Assembly (NCBI GenBank): GCA_029721435.1
Contig: CM056574.1
Location: forward strand, 73,141,501-73,205,500
Source: Gymnothorax reevesii
Lineage: Eukaryota > Chordata > Actinopteri > Anguilliformes > Muraenidae
Direction: 5' to 3'
DNA length: 64,000 nucleotides
Part shown: piece by piece, positions 22,981 through 34,903 of the stretch
How the letters are laid out: each line of letters starts with the position of its first letter
Numbering within the stretch: the stretch's first letter is position 1
Notes under the pieces: generated by a model
What the model saw: the letters and a program-made list of their open reading frames with translations, nothing else
Told to the model about the DNA's origin: nothing
Database searches by the model: none
Position numbers and translations under genes: made by a program

Positions 22981-24379
22981 GGACATTTTTGACAAGCAAA
23001 ACTAAAAAAAAGAAAGTTTTTGAAAAGTACATATCTTCACTTCAGAAGCTTATATTCACTTAAAATTGGCCATACAAGCACATTGGACCAATCGATACAA
23101 TATATGCACTGCACTGTGATCTGAAGCTGTTGCCAGGCCGGAAACACGCTCAGATTCACTTTCTGAGCTTAAAACCTCAAAGAAGAATGTTTTCATGAAA
23201 GTGCGTATAGCCACAGTTTCAGCGCTCTAGCTCGCTTTCTTACAGAGATAAACGCATATTCACTCCAATTCAGTCATATTGTCAAAATTCACTCAAGTTT
23301 GTCACTTTCCCACTGGGTTACACACAGAATGGACATTTTTGACAAGCAAAATTAAAAAAAAGAAAGTTTTTGAAAAGTACATATCTTCACTTCAGAAGCT
23401 TATATTCACTTAAAATTGGCCATACAAGCACATTGGACCAATCGATACAATATACGCATTGCACTGTGATCTGAAGCTGTTCCCTGGCCAGAAGCACGCA
23501 CAGTTTCACATTCTGAGCTTAAAACCTCAAAGAAGCGTGTTTCCATGAAAGTGCGTATAGCCACAGTTTCAGCGCTCTAGCGCGCTTCCTTACAGAGATA
23601 CGAGCATATTCACTCCAATTCAGTAATATAGTCACAATTCACTGAAGCTGTTCACTTTCCCACTGAGTAACACACAGAAAGGACATTTTTGACAAGCAAA
23701 ACTAAAAAAAAGAAAGTTTTTGAAAAGTACATATCTTCACTTCAGAAGCTTATATTCACTTCCAAATGGCCATAAAAGCCATTGGACCAAACGATACCAT
23801 ATACGCATTGCACTGTGATCTGAAGCTGTTCCCAGGCCAGAAACACGCTCAGATTCACGTTCTGAGCTTAAAACCTCAAAGAAGCGTGTTTCCATGAAAG
23901 TGCGTATAGCCACAGTTTCAGCGCTCTAGCTCGCTTTCTTACAGAGATAAACGCATATTCACTCCAATTCAGTCATATTGTCACAATTCACTCAAGTTTG
24001 TCACTTTCCCACTGGGTTACACACAGAATGGAAATTTTTGACAAGCAAAATTAAAAAAAAGAAAGTTTTTGAAAAGTACATATCTTCACTTCAGAAGCTT
24101 ATATTCACTTAAAATTGGCCATACTAGCACATTGGACCAATCGATACAATATATGCAATGCACTGTGATCTGAAGCTGTTCCCTGGCCAGAAGCACGCAC
24201 AGTTTCACATTCTGAGCTTAAAACCTCAAAGAAGCGTGTTTTCATGAAAGCACGTATAGCCACAGTTTCAGCGCTCTAGCGCGCTTCCTTACAGAGATAA
24301 ACGCATCATCACTCGAATTCAGTCATATAGTCACAATTCACTCAAGTTTGTCACTTTCCCACTGGGTTACACACAGAAT

Positions 24380-27300
24380 GGACATTTTTGACAAGCAAAA
24401 TTAAAAAAAAAGAAAGTTTTTGAAAAAGTGCATATCTTCACTTCAGAAGCTTCTATTCACTTCCAAATGGCCATACAAGCACATTGGAACAAACGATACA
24501 ATATATGCATTGCACTGTGATCTGAAGCTGTTGCCAGGCCAGAAACACGCTCAGATTCACGTTCTGAGCTTAAAACCTCAAAGAAGCGTGTTTTCATGAA
24601 AGCACGTATAGCCACAGTTTCAGCACACTAGCGCGCTTCCTTACAGAGATAAACGCATAATCACTCGAATTCAGTCATATAGTCACAATTCACTCAAGTT
24701 TTTCACTTTCCCACTGGGTTACACACAGAATGGACATTTTTGACAAGCAAAATTAAAAAAAAAAGAAAGTTTTTGAAAAAGTGCATATCTTCACTTCAGA
24801 AGCTTCTATTCACTTCCAAATGGCCATACAAGCACATTGGAACAAACGATACAATATATGCATTGCACTGTGATCTGAAGCTGTTGCCAGGCCGGAAACA
24901 CGCTCAGATTCACTTTCTGAGCTTAAAACCTCAAAGAAGAATGTTTTCATGAAAGTGCGTATTGCCACAGTTTCAGCGCTCTAGCTCGCTTTCTTACAGA
25001 GATAAACGCATATTCACTCCAATTCAGTCATATTGTCACAATTCACTCAAGTTTGTCACTTTCTCACTAAGTTACACACAGAAAGGACATTTTTGACAAG
25101 CAACACTAAAAAAAAGAAAGTTTTTGAAAAGTACATATCTTCACTTCAGAAGCTGATATTCACTTAAAATTGGCCATACAAGCACATTGGACCAATCGAT
25201 ACAATATATGCACTGCACTGTGATATGAAGCTGTTGCCAGGCCGGAAACACGCTCAGATTCACTTTCTGAGCTTAAAACCTCAAAGAAGAATGTTTTCAT
25301 GAAAGTGCGTATAGCCACAGTTTCAGCGCTCTAGCTCGCTTTCTTACAGAGATAAACGCATATTCACTCCAATTCAGTCATATTGTCACAATTCACTCAA
25401 GTTTGTCACTTTCCCACTGGGTTACACACAGAATGGACATTTTTGACAAGCAAAATTAAAACAAAAGAAAGTTTTTGAAAAGTACATATCTTCACTTCAG
25501 AAGCTTATATTCACTTAAAATTGGCCATACAAGCACATTGGACCAATCGATACAATATACGCATTGCACTGTGATCTGAAGCTGTTCCCTGGCCAGAAGC
25601 ACGCACAGTTTCACATTCTGAGCTTAAAACCTCAAAGAAGCGTGTTTCCATCAAAGTGCGTATAGCCACAGTTTCAGCGCTCTAGCGCGCTTCCTTACAG
25701 AGATACGAGCATATTCACTCCAATTCAGTAATATAGTCACAATTCACTGAAGTTGTTCACTTTCCCACTGAGTAACACACAGAATGGACATTTCTGACAA
25801 GCAAATCTAAAAAAAAGAAAGTTTTTGAAAAAGTGCATATCTTCACTTCAGAAGCTTATATTCACTTCCAAATGGCCATAAAAGCCATTGGACCAAACGA
25901 TACCATATACGCATTGCACTGTGATCTGAAGCTGTTCCCAGGCCAGAAACACGCTCAGATTCACGTTCTGAGCTTAAAACCTCAAAGAAGCGTGTTTCCA
26001 TGAAAGTGCGTATAGCCACAGTTTCAGCGCTCTAGCTCGCTTTCTTACAGAGATAAACGCATATTCACTCCAATTCAGTCATATTGTCACAATTCACTCA
26101 AGTTTGTCACTTTCCCACTGGGTTACACACAGAATGGACATTTTTGACAAGCAAAATTAAAAAAAAGAAAGTTTTTGAAAAGTACATATCTTCACTTCAG
26201 AAGCTTATATTCACTTAAAATTGGCCATACAAGCACATTGGACCAATCGATACAATATATGCAATGCACTGTGATCTGAAGCTGTTCCCTGGCCAGAAGC
26301 ACGCACAGTTTCACATTCTGAGCTTAAAACCTCAAAGAAGCGTGTTTTCATGAAAGCACGTATTGCCACAGTTTCAGCGCTCTAGCGCGCTTCCTTACAG
26401 AGATAAACGCATCATCACTCGAATTCAGTCATATAGTCACAATTCACTCAAGTTTGTCACTTTCCCACTGGGTTACACACAGAAAGGACATTTTTGACAA
26501 GCAAAATTAAAAAAAAAGAAAGTTTTTGAAAAAGTGCATATCTTCACTTCAGAAGCTTCTATTCACTTCCAAATGGCCATACAAGCACATTGGAACAAAC
26601 GATACAATATATGCATTGCACTGTGATCTGAAGCTGTTGCCAGGCCAGAAACACGCTCAGATTCACGTTCTGAGCTTAAAACCTCAAAGAAGCGTGTTTT
26701 CATGAAAGCACGTATAGCCACAGTTTCAGCGCACTAGCGCGCTTCCTTGCAAAGACAAACGCATAATCACTCGAATTCAGTCATATAGTCACAATTCACT
26801 CAAGTTTTTCACTTTCCCACTGGGTTACACACAGAATGGACATTTTTGACAAGCAAAATTTAAAAAAAAAAGAAAGTTTTTGAAAAAGTGCATATCTTCA
26901 CGTCAGAAGCTTCTATTCACTTCCAAATGGCCATACAAGCACATTGGAACAAACGATACAATATATGCATTGCACTGTGATCTGAAGCTGTTGCCAGGCC
27001 GGAAACACGCTCAGATTCACTTTCTGAGCTTAAAACCTCAAAGAAGAATGTTTTCATGAAAGTGCGTATAGCCACAGTTTCAGCGCTCTAGCTCGCTTTC
27101 TTACAGAGATAAACGCATATTCACTCCAATTCAGTCATATTGTCACAATTCACTCAAGTTTGTCACTTTCTCACTAAGTTACACACAGAAAGGACATTTT
27201 TGACAAGCAAAACTAAAAAAAAGAAAGTTTTTGAAAAGTACATATCTTCACTTCAGAAGCTTATATTCACTTAAAATTGGCCATACAAGCACATTGGACC

Positions 27301-30300
27301 AATCGATACAATATATGCAATGCACTGTGATCTGAAGCTGTTCCCTGGCCAGAAGCACGCACAGTTTCACATTCTGAGCTTAAAACCTCAAAGAAGCGTG
27401 TTTTCATGAAAGCACGTATTGCCACAGTTTCAGCGCTCTAGCGCGCTTCCTTACAGAGATAAACGCATCATCACTCGAATTCAGTCATATAGTCACAATT
27501 CACTCAAGTTTGTCACTTTCCCACTGGGTTACACACAGAATGGACATTTTTGACAAGCAAAATTTAAAAAAAAAGAAAGTTTTTGAAAAAGTGCATATCT
27601 TCACTTCAGAAGCTTCTATTCACTTCCAAATGGCCATACAAGCACATTGGAACAAACGATACAATATATGCATTGCACTGTGATCTGAAGCTGTTGCCAG
27701 GCCGGAAACACGCTCAGATTCACTTTCTGAGCTTAAAACCTCAAAGAAGCATGTTTTCATGAAAGTGCGTATAGCCACAGTTTCAGCGCTCTAGCTCGCT
27801 TTCTTACAGAGATAAACGCATATTCACTCCAATTCAGTCATATTGTCACAATTCACTCAAGTTTGTCACTTTCTCACTAAGTTACACACAGAAAGGACAT
27901 TTTTGACAAGCAAAACTAAATAAAAGAAAGTTTTTGAAAAGTACATATCTTCACTTCAGAAGCTTATATTCACTTAAAATTGGCCATACAAGCACATTGG
28001 ACCAATCGATACAATATATGCACTGCACTGTGATCTGAAGCTGTTGCCAGGCCGGAAACACGCTCAGATTCACTTTCTGAGCTGAAAACCTCAAAAAAGC
28101 ATGTTTTCATGAAAGTGCGTATAGCCACAGTTTCAGCGCTCTAGCTCGCTTACTTACAGAGATAAACGCATATTCACTCCAATTCAGTCATATTGTCACA
28201 ATTCACTCAAGTTTGTCACTTTCCCACTGGGTTACACACAGAATGGACATTTTTGACAAGCAAAATTAAAAAAAAAAGAAAGTTTTTGAAAAGTACATAT
28301 CTTCACTTCAGAAGCTTATATTCACTTAAAATTGGCCATACAAGCACATTGGACCAATCGATACAATATACGCATTGCACTGTGATCTGAAGCTGTTCCC
28401 TGGCCAGAAGCACGCACAATTTCACATTCTGAGCTTAAAACCTCAAAGAAGCGTGTTTCCATGAAAGTGCGTATAGCCACAGTTTCAGCGCTCTAGCGCG
28501 CTTCCTTACAGAGATACGAGCATATTCACTCCAATTCAGTAATATAGTCACAATTCACTGAAGTTGTTCACTTTCCCACTGAGTAACACACAGAATGGAC
28601 ATTTCTGACAAGCAAATCTAAAAAAAAGAAAGTTTTTGAAAAAGTGCATATCTTCACTTCAGAAGCTTATATTCACTTCCAAATGGCCATAAAAGCCATT
28701 GGACCAATCGATACAATATACGCATTGCACTGTGATCTGAAGCTGTTCCCAGGCCAGAAACACGCTCAGATTCACGTTCTGAGCTTAAAACCTCAAAGAA
28801 GCGTGTTTCCATGAAAGTGCGTATAGCCACAGTTTCAGCGCTCTAGCTCGCTTTCTTACAGAGATAAACGCATATTCACTCCAATTCAGTCATATTGTCA
28901 CAATTCACTCAAGTTTGTCACTTTCCCACTGGGTTACACACAGAATGGACATTTTTGACAAGCAAAATTAAAAAAAGAAAGTTTTTGAAAAGTACATATC
29001 TTCACTTCAAAAGCTTATATTCACTTAAAATTGGCCATACAAGCACATTGGACCAATCGATACAATATATGCAATGCACTGTGATCTGAAGCTGTTGCTA
29101 GGCCAGAAACACGCTCAGATTCACGTTCTGAGCTTAAAACCTCAAAGAAGCGTGTTTTCATGAAAGTGCGTATAGCCACAGTTTCAGCGCTCTAGCTCGC
29201 TTTCTTACAGAGATAAACGCATATTCACTCCAATTCAGTCATATTGTCACAATTCACTCAAGTTTGTCACTTTCTCACTAAGTTACACACAGAAAGGACA
29301 TTTTTGACAAGCAAAACTAAAAAAAAGAAAGTTTTTGAAAAGTAAATATCTTCACTTCAGAAGCTTATATTCACTTAAAATTGGCCATACAAGCACATTG
29401 GACCAATCGATACAATATATGCAATGCACTGTGATCTGAAGCTGTTCCCTGGCCAGAAGCACGCACAGTTTCACATTCTGAGCTTAAAACCTCAAAGAAG
29501 CGTGTTTTCATGAAAGCACGTATAGCCACAGTTTCAGCGCTCTAGCGCGCTTCCTTACAGAGATAAACGCATCATCACTCGAATTCAGTCATATAGTCAC
29601 AATTCACTCAAGTTTGTCACTTTCCCACTGGGTTACACACAGAATGGACATTTTTGACAAGCAAAATTTAAAAAAAAAGAAAGTTTTTGAAAAAGTGCAT
29701 ATCTTCACTTCAGAAGCTTCTATTCACTTCCAAATGGCCATACAAGCACATTGGAACAAAGGATACAATATATGCATTGCACTGTGATCTGAAGCTGTTG
29801 CCAGGCCGGAAACACGCTCAGATTCACTTTCTGAGCTTAAAACCTCAAAGAAGCATGTTTTCATGAAAGTGCGTATAGCCACAGTTTCAGCGCTCTAGCT
29901 CGCTTTCTTACAGAGATAAACGCATATTCACTCCAATTCAGTCATATTGTCACAATTCACTCAAGTTTGTCACTTTCTCACTAAGTTACACACAGAAAGG
30001 ACATTTTTGACAAGCAAAACTAAATAAAAGAAAGTTTTTGAAAAGTACATATCTTCACTTCAGAAGCTTATATTCGCTTAAAATTGGCCATACAAGCACA
30101 TTGGACCAATCGATACAATATATGCACTGCACTGTGATCTGAAGCTGTTGCCAGGCCGGAAACACGCTCAGATTCACTTTCTGAGCTGAAAACCTCAAAG
30201 AAGCATGTTTTCATGAAAGTGCGTATAGCCACAGTTTCAGCGCTCTAGCTCGCTTACTTACAGAGATAAACGCATATTCACTCCAATTCAGTCATATTGT

Positions 30301-31049
30301 CACAATTCACTCAAGTTTGTCACTTTCCCACTGGGTTACACACAGAATGGACATTTTTGACAAGCAAAATTTAAAAAAAAGAAAGTTTTTGAAAAGTACA
30401 TATCTTCACTTCAGAAGCTTATATTCACTTAAAATTGGCCATACAAGCACATTGGACCAATCGATACAATATATGCAATGCACTGTGATCTGAAGCTGTT
30501 GCTAGGCCAGAAACACGCTCAGATTCACGTTCTGAGCTTAAAACCTCAAAGAAGCGTGTTTTCATGAAAGTGCGTATAGCCACAGTTTCAGCGCTCTAGC
30601 TCGCTTTCTTACAGAGATAAACGCATATTCACTCCAATTCAGTCATATTGTCACAATTCACTCAAGTTTGTCACTTTCTCACTAAGTTACACACAGAAAG
30701 GACATTTTTGACAAGCAAAACTAAAAAAAAGAAAGTTTTTGAAAAGTACATATCTTCACTTCAGAAGCTTATATTCACTTAAAATTGGCCATACAAGCAC
30801 ATTGGACCAATCGATACAATATATGCAATGCACTGTGATCTGAAGCTGTTCCCTGGCCAGAAGCACGCACAGTTTCACATTCTGAGCTTAAAACCTCAAA
30901 GAAGCGTGTTTTCATGAAAGCACGTATAGCCACAGTTTCAGCGCTCTAGCGCGCTTCCTTACAGAGAAAAACGCATAATCACTCGAATTCAGTCATATAG
31001 TCACAATTCACTCAAGTTTGTCACTTTCCCACTGGGTTACACACAGAAA
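24380..31049. repeat. Satellite block of hexamers and internal 2104-bp repeat
   Basis: Types run B-B'-D-E-C-A-B-B' from 24380 to 27191, the hexamer order seen in copies 1 and 2 (24030 to 26136 is 2106 bp). Then 27192-28596 and 29296-30699 match at an offset of 2104 bp (starts 27192/29296, 27542/29646, 27895/29999, 28245/30349), sharing CTAAATAAAAG and CTGAGCTGAAAACC. Monomers 28947 and 30349 share GTTGCTAGGCC at 1402 bp offset. The register is thus a mosaic of exchanges. Confidence 0.8.
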
Positions 31050-33151
31050 GGACATTTTTGACAAGCAAAATTGAAAAAAAAGAAAGTTTTTGAAAAAGTG
31101 CATATCTTCACTTCAGAAGCTTCTATTCACTTCCGAATGGCCATACAAGCACATTGGAACAAACGATACAATATATGCATTGCACTGTGATCTGAAGCTG
31201 TTGCCAGGCCGGAAACACGCTCAGATTCACGTTCTGAGCTTAAAACCTCAAAGAAGCGTGTTTTCATGAAAGCACGTATAGCCACAGTTTCAGCGCTCTA
31301 GCTCGCTTTCTTACAGAGATAAACGCATATTCACTCCAATTCAGTCATATAGTCACAATTCACTCAAGTTTTTCACTTTCCCACCTGGTTACACACAGAA
31401 TGGACATTCTTGACAAGCAAAATTTAAAAAAAGAAAGTTTTTGAAAAAGTGCATATCTTAACTTCAGAAGCTTATATTCACTTCCAAATGGCCATACAAG
31501 CACATTGGACCAAACGATACCATATAAGCATTGCACTGTGATCTGAAGCTGTTCCCTGGCCAGAAACACGCACAGTTTCACTTTCTGAGCTTAAAACCTC
31601 AAAGAAGCGTGTTTCCATGAAAGTGCGTATAGCCACAGTTTCAGCGCACTAGCGCGCTTCCTTACAGAGATACGAGCATATTCACTCCAATTCAGTCATC
31701 TTGTCACAATTCACTCAAGTTTGTCACTTTCTCACTAAGTTACACACAGAAAGGACATTTTTGACAAGCAAAACTAAAAAAAAGAAAGTTTTTGAAAAGT
31801 ACATATCTTCACTTCAGAAGCTTATATTGACTTAAAATTGGCCATACAAGCACATTGGATCAATCGATACAATATATGCAATGCACTGTGATCTGAAGCT
31901 CTTGCCAGGCCGGAAACATGCTCAGATTCACTTTCTGAGCTTAAAACCTCAAAGAAGCATGTTTTCATGAAAGTGCGTATAGCCACAGTTTCAGCGCTCT
32001 AGCTCGCTTTCTTACAGAGATAAACGCATATTCACTCCAATTCAGTCATATTGTCACAATTCACTCAAATTTGTCACTTTCCCACTGGGTTACACACAGA
32101 ATGGACATTTTTGACAAGCAAAATTTAAAAAAAAGAAAGTTTTTGAAAAGTACATATCTTCACTTCAGAAGCTTATATTCACTTAAAATTGGCCATACAA
32201 GCACATTGGACCAATCGATACAATATAAGCATTGCACTGTGATCTGAAGCTGTTCCCTGGCCAGAAGCACGCACAGTTTCACATTCTGAGCTTAAAACCT
32301 CAAAGAAGCGTGTTTCCATGAAAGTGCGTATAGCCACAGTTTCAGCGCTCTAGCGCGCTTCCTTACAGAGATACGAGCATATTCACTCCAATTCAGTAAT
32401 ATAGTCACAATTCACTGAAGTTGTTCACTTTCCCAATGAGTAACACACAGAATGGACATTTCTGACAAGCAAATCTAAAAAAAAGAAAGTTTTTGAAAAA
32501 GTGCATATCTTCACTTCAGAAGCTTATATTCACTTCCAAATGGCCATAAAAGCCATTGGACCAAACGATACCATATACGCATTGCACTGTGATCTGAAGC
32601 TGTTCCCCGGCAGGAACCAGCACAGTTTCACTTTCTGAGCTTAAAACCTCAAAGAAGCGTGTTTCCATGAAAGTGCGTATAGCCACAGTTTCAGCGCTCT
32701 AGCGCGCTTCCTTTCAGAGATACGAGCATATTCACTCCAATTCAGTCATATTGTCACAATTCACTCAAGTTTGTCACTTTCTCACTAAGTTACACACAGA
32801 AAGGACATTTTTGACAAGCAAAACTAAAAAAAGAAAGTTTTTGAAAAGTACATATCTTCACTTCAGAAGCTTATATTCACTTAAAATTGGCCATACAAGC
32901 ACATTGGACCAATCGATACAATATATGCACTGCACTGTGATCTGAAGCTGTTGCCAGGCCGGAAACATGCTCAGATTCACTTTCTGAGCTTAAAACCTCA
33001 AAGAAGCGTGTTTCCATGAAAGTGCGTATAGCCACAGTTTCAGCGCTCTAGCGCGCTTCCTTACAGAGATACGAGCATATTCACTCCAATTCAGTAATAT
33101 AGTCACAATTCACTGAAGTTGTTCACTTTCCCACTGAGTAACACACAGAAT
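31050..33151. repeat. Part of an 11-monomer repeat, first copy (offset 3854 bp)
   Basis: Monomer starts 31050, 31402, 31753, 32103, 32454, 32803 and 33152 pair with 34904, 35256, 35607, 35957, 36308, 36657 and 37006. Shared markers are AAATTGAAAAAAAAG with CACTTCCGAATGG (31050), GTCATCTTGTCAC, CCCAATGAGTAAC before 32454, and CCCCGGCAGGAACCAG near 32606. The match ends inside the monomer at 33152, whose tail switches from CATGAAAG-TGCG to CATGAAAG-CACG near 33370. Confidence 0.82.
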
Positions 33152-34903
33152 GGACATTTCTGACAAGCAAATCTAAAAAAAAGAAAGTTTTTGAAAAAGT
33201 GCATATCTTCACTTCAGAAGCATATATTCACTTCCAAATGGCCATAAAAGCCATTGGACCAAACGATACCATATACGCATTGCACTGTGATCTGAAGCTG
33301 TTCCCCGGCAGGAACCAGCACAGTTTCACTTTCTGAGCTTAAAACCTCAAAGAAGCGTGTTTCCATGAAAGCACGTATAGCCACAGTTTCAGCGCTCTAG
33401 CGCGCTTCCTTACAGAGATAAACGCATAATCACTCGAATTCAGTCATATAGTCACAATTCACTCAAGTTTTTCACTTTCCCACTGGGTTACACACAGAAT
33501 GGACATTTTTGACAAGCAAAATTTAAAAAAAAGAAAGTTTTTGAAAAAGTGCATATCTTCACTTCAGAAGCTTCTATTCACTTCCAAATGGCCATACAAG
33601 CACATTGGAACAAACGATACAATATATGCATTGCACTGTGATCTGAAGCTGTTGCCAGGCCAGAAACACGCTCAGATTCACGTTCTGAGCTTAAAACCTC
33701 AAAGAAGCATGTTTTCATGAAAGTGCGTTTAGCCACAGTTTCAGCGCTCTAGCTCGCTTTCTTACAGAGATAAACGCATAATCACTCCAATTCAGTCATA
33801 TTGTCACAATTCACTGAAGTTTGTCACTTTCCCACAAAGTTACACACAGAAAGGACATTTTTGACAAGCAAAACTAAAAAAAGAAAGTTTTTGAAAAAGT
33901 GCATATCTTCACTTCAGAAGCTTATATTCACTTCCAAATGGCCATACAAGCACATTGGACCAAACGATACCATATAAGCATTGCACTGTGATCTGAAGCT
34001 GTTCCCTGGCCAGAAACACGCACAGTTTCACTTTCTGAGCTTAAAACCTCAAAGAAGCGTGTTTCCATGAAAGTGCGTATAGCCACAGTTTCAGCGCTCT
34101 AGCGCGCTTCCTTACAGAGATACGAGCATATTCACTCCAATTCAGTCATATTGTCACAATTCACTCAAGTTTGTCACTTTCTCACTAAATTATACACAGA
34201 AAGGACATTTTTGACAAGCAAAACTAAAAAAAAGAAAGTTTTTGAAAAGTACATATCTTCACTTCAGAAGCTTATATTCACTTAAAATTGGCCATACAAG
34301 CACATTGGACCAATCGATACAATATATGCACTGCACTGTGATCTGAAGCTGTTGCCAGGCCGGAAACATGCTCAGATTCACTTTCTGAGCTTAAAACCTC
34401 AAAGAAGCATGTTTTCATGAAAGTGCGTATAGCCACAGTTTCAGCGCTCTAGCTCGCTTTCTTACAGAGATAAACGCATATTCACTCCAATTCAGTCATA
34501 TTGTCACAATTCACTCAAATTTGTCACTTTCCCACTGGGTTACACACAGAATGGACATTTTTGACAAGCAAAATTTAAAAAAAAGAAAGTTTTTGAAAAG
34601 TACATATCTTCACTTCAGAAGCTTATATTCACTTAAAATTGGCCATACAAGCACATTGGACCAATCGATACAATATATGCAATGCACTGTGATCTGAAGC
34701 TGTTCCCTGGCCAGAAGCACGCACAGTTTCACATTCTGAGCTTAAAACCTCAAAGAAGCGTGTTTTCATGAAAGCACGTATAGCCACAGTTTCAGCGCTC
34801 TAGCGCGCTTCCTTACAGAGAAAAACGCATAATCACTCGAATTCAGTCATATAGTCACAATTCACTCAAGTTTGTCACTTTCCCACTGGGTTACACACAG
34901 AAA
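33152..34903. repeat. Junction region between 11-monomer copies
   Basis: The monomer at 33152 is chimeric (C-type front, A/B-type tail from about 33370). Monomers from 33501 match 37705 onward at an offset of 4204 bp for about 470 bp, and those from 33853 match 41208 onward at 7355 bp, including CTAAATTATACACAG near 34187 and 41542. No gene is visible. Confidence 0.75.

Larger units (their letters stand above)
11855..24379. repeat. Higher-order block, copy 2 (12525 bp)
   Basis: This is the 9718-bp block of 2137-11854 again, plus the inserted 3159-bp tandem copy and minus one 352-bp monomer (9718 + 3159 - 352 = 12525). It ends where GGAAATTTTTGAC (24030) and the following B monomer (24380) repeat 11505 and 11855. 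The LTR found in the monomer before 2137 is absent at the matching places near 11.7, 14.8 and 24.2 kb. Confidence 0.83.

Noticed and set aside
31360..31581. Minus-strand frame of 73 codons in the satellite, and a similar one at 1774-1965
   Set aside because: Only monomers with particular point variants keep it open; neighbours are interrupted. The 1774-1965 frame crosses the LTR-satellite boundary.
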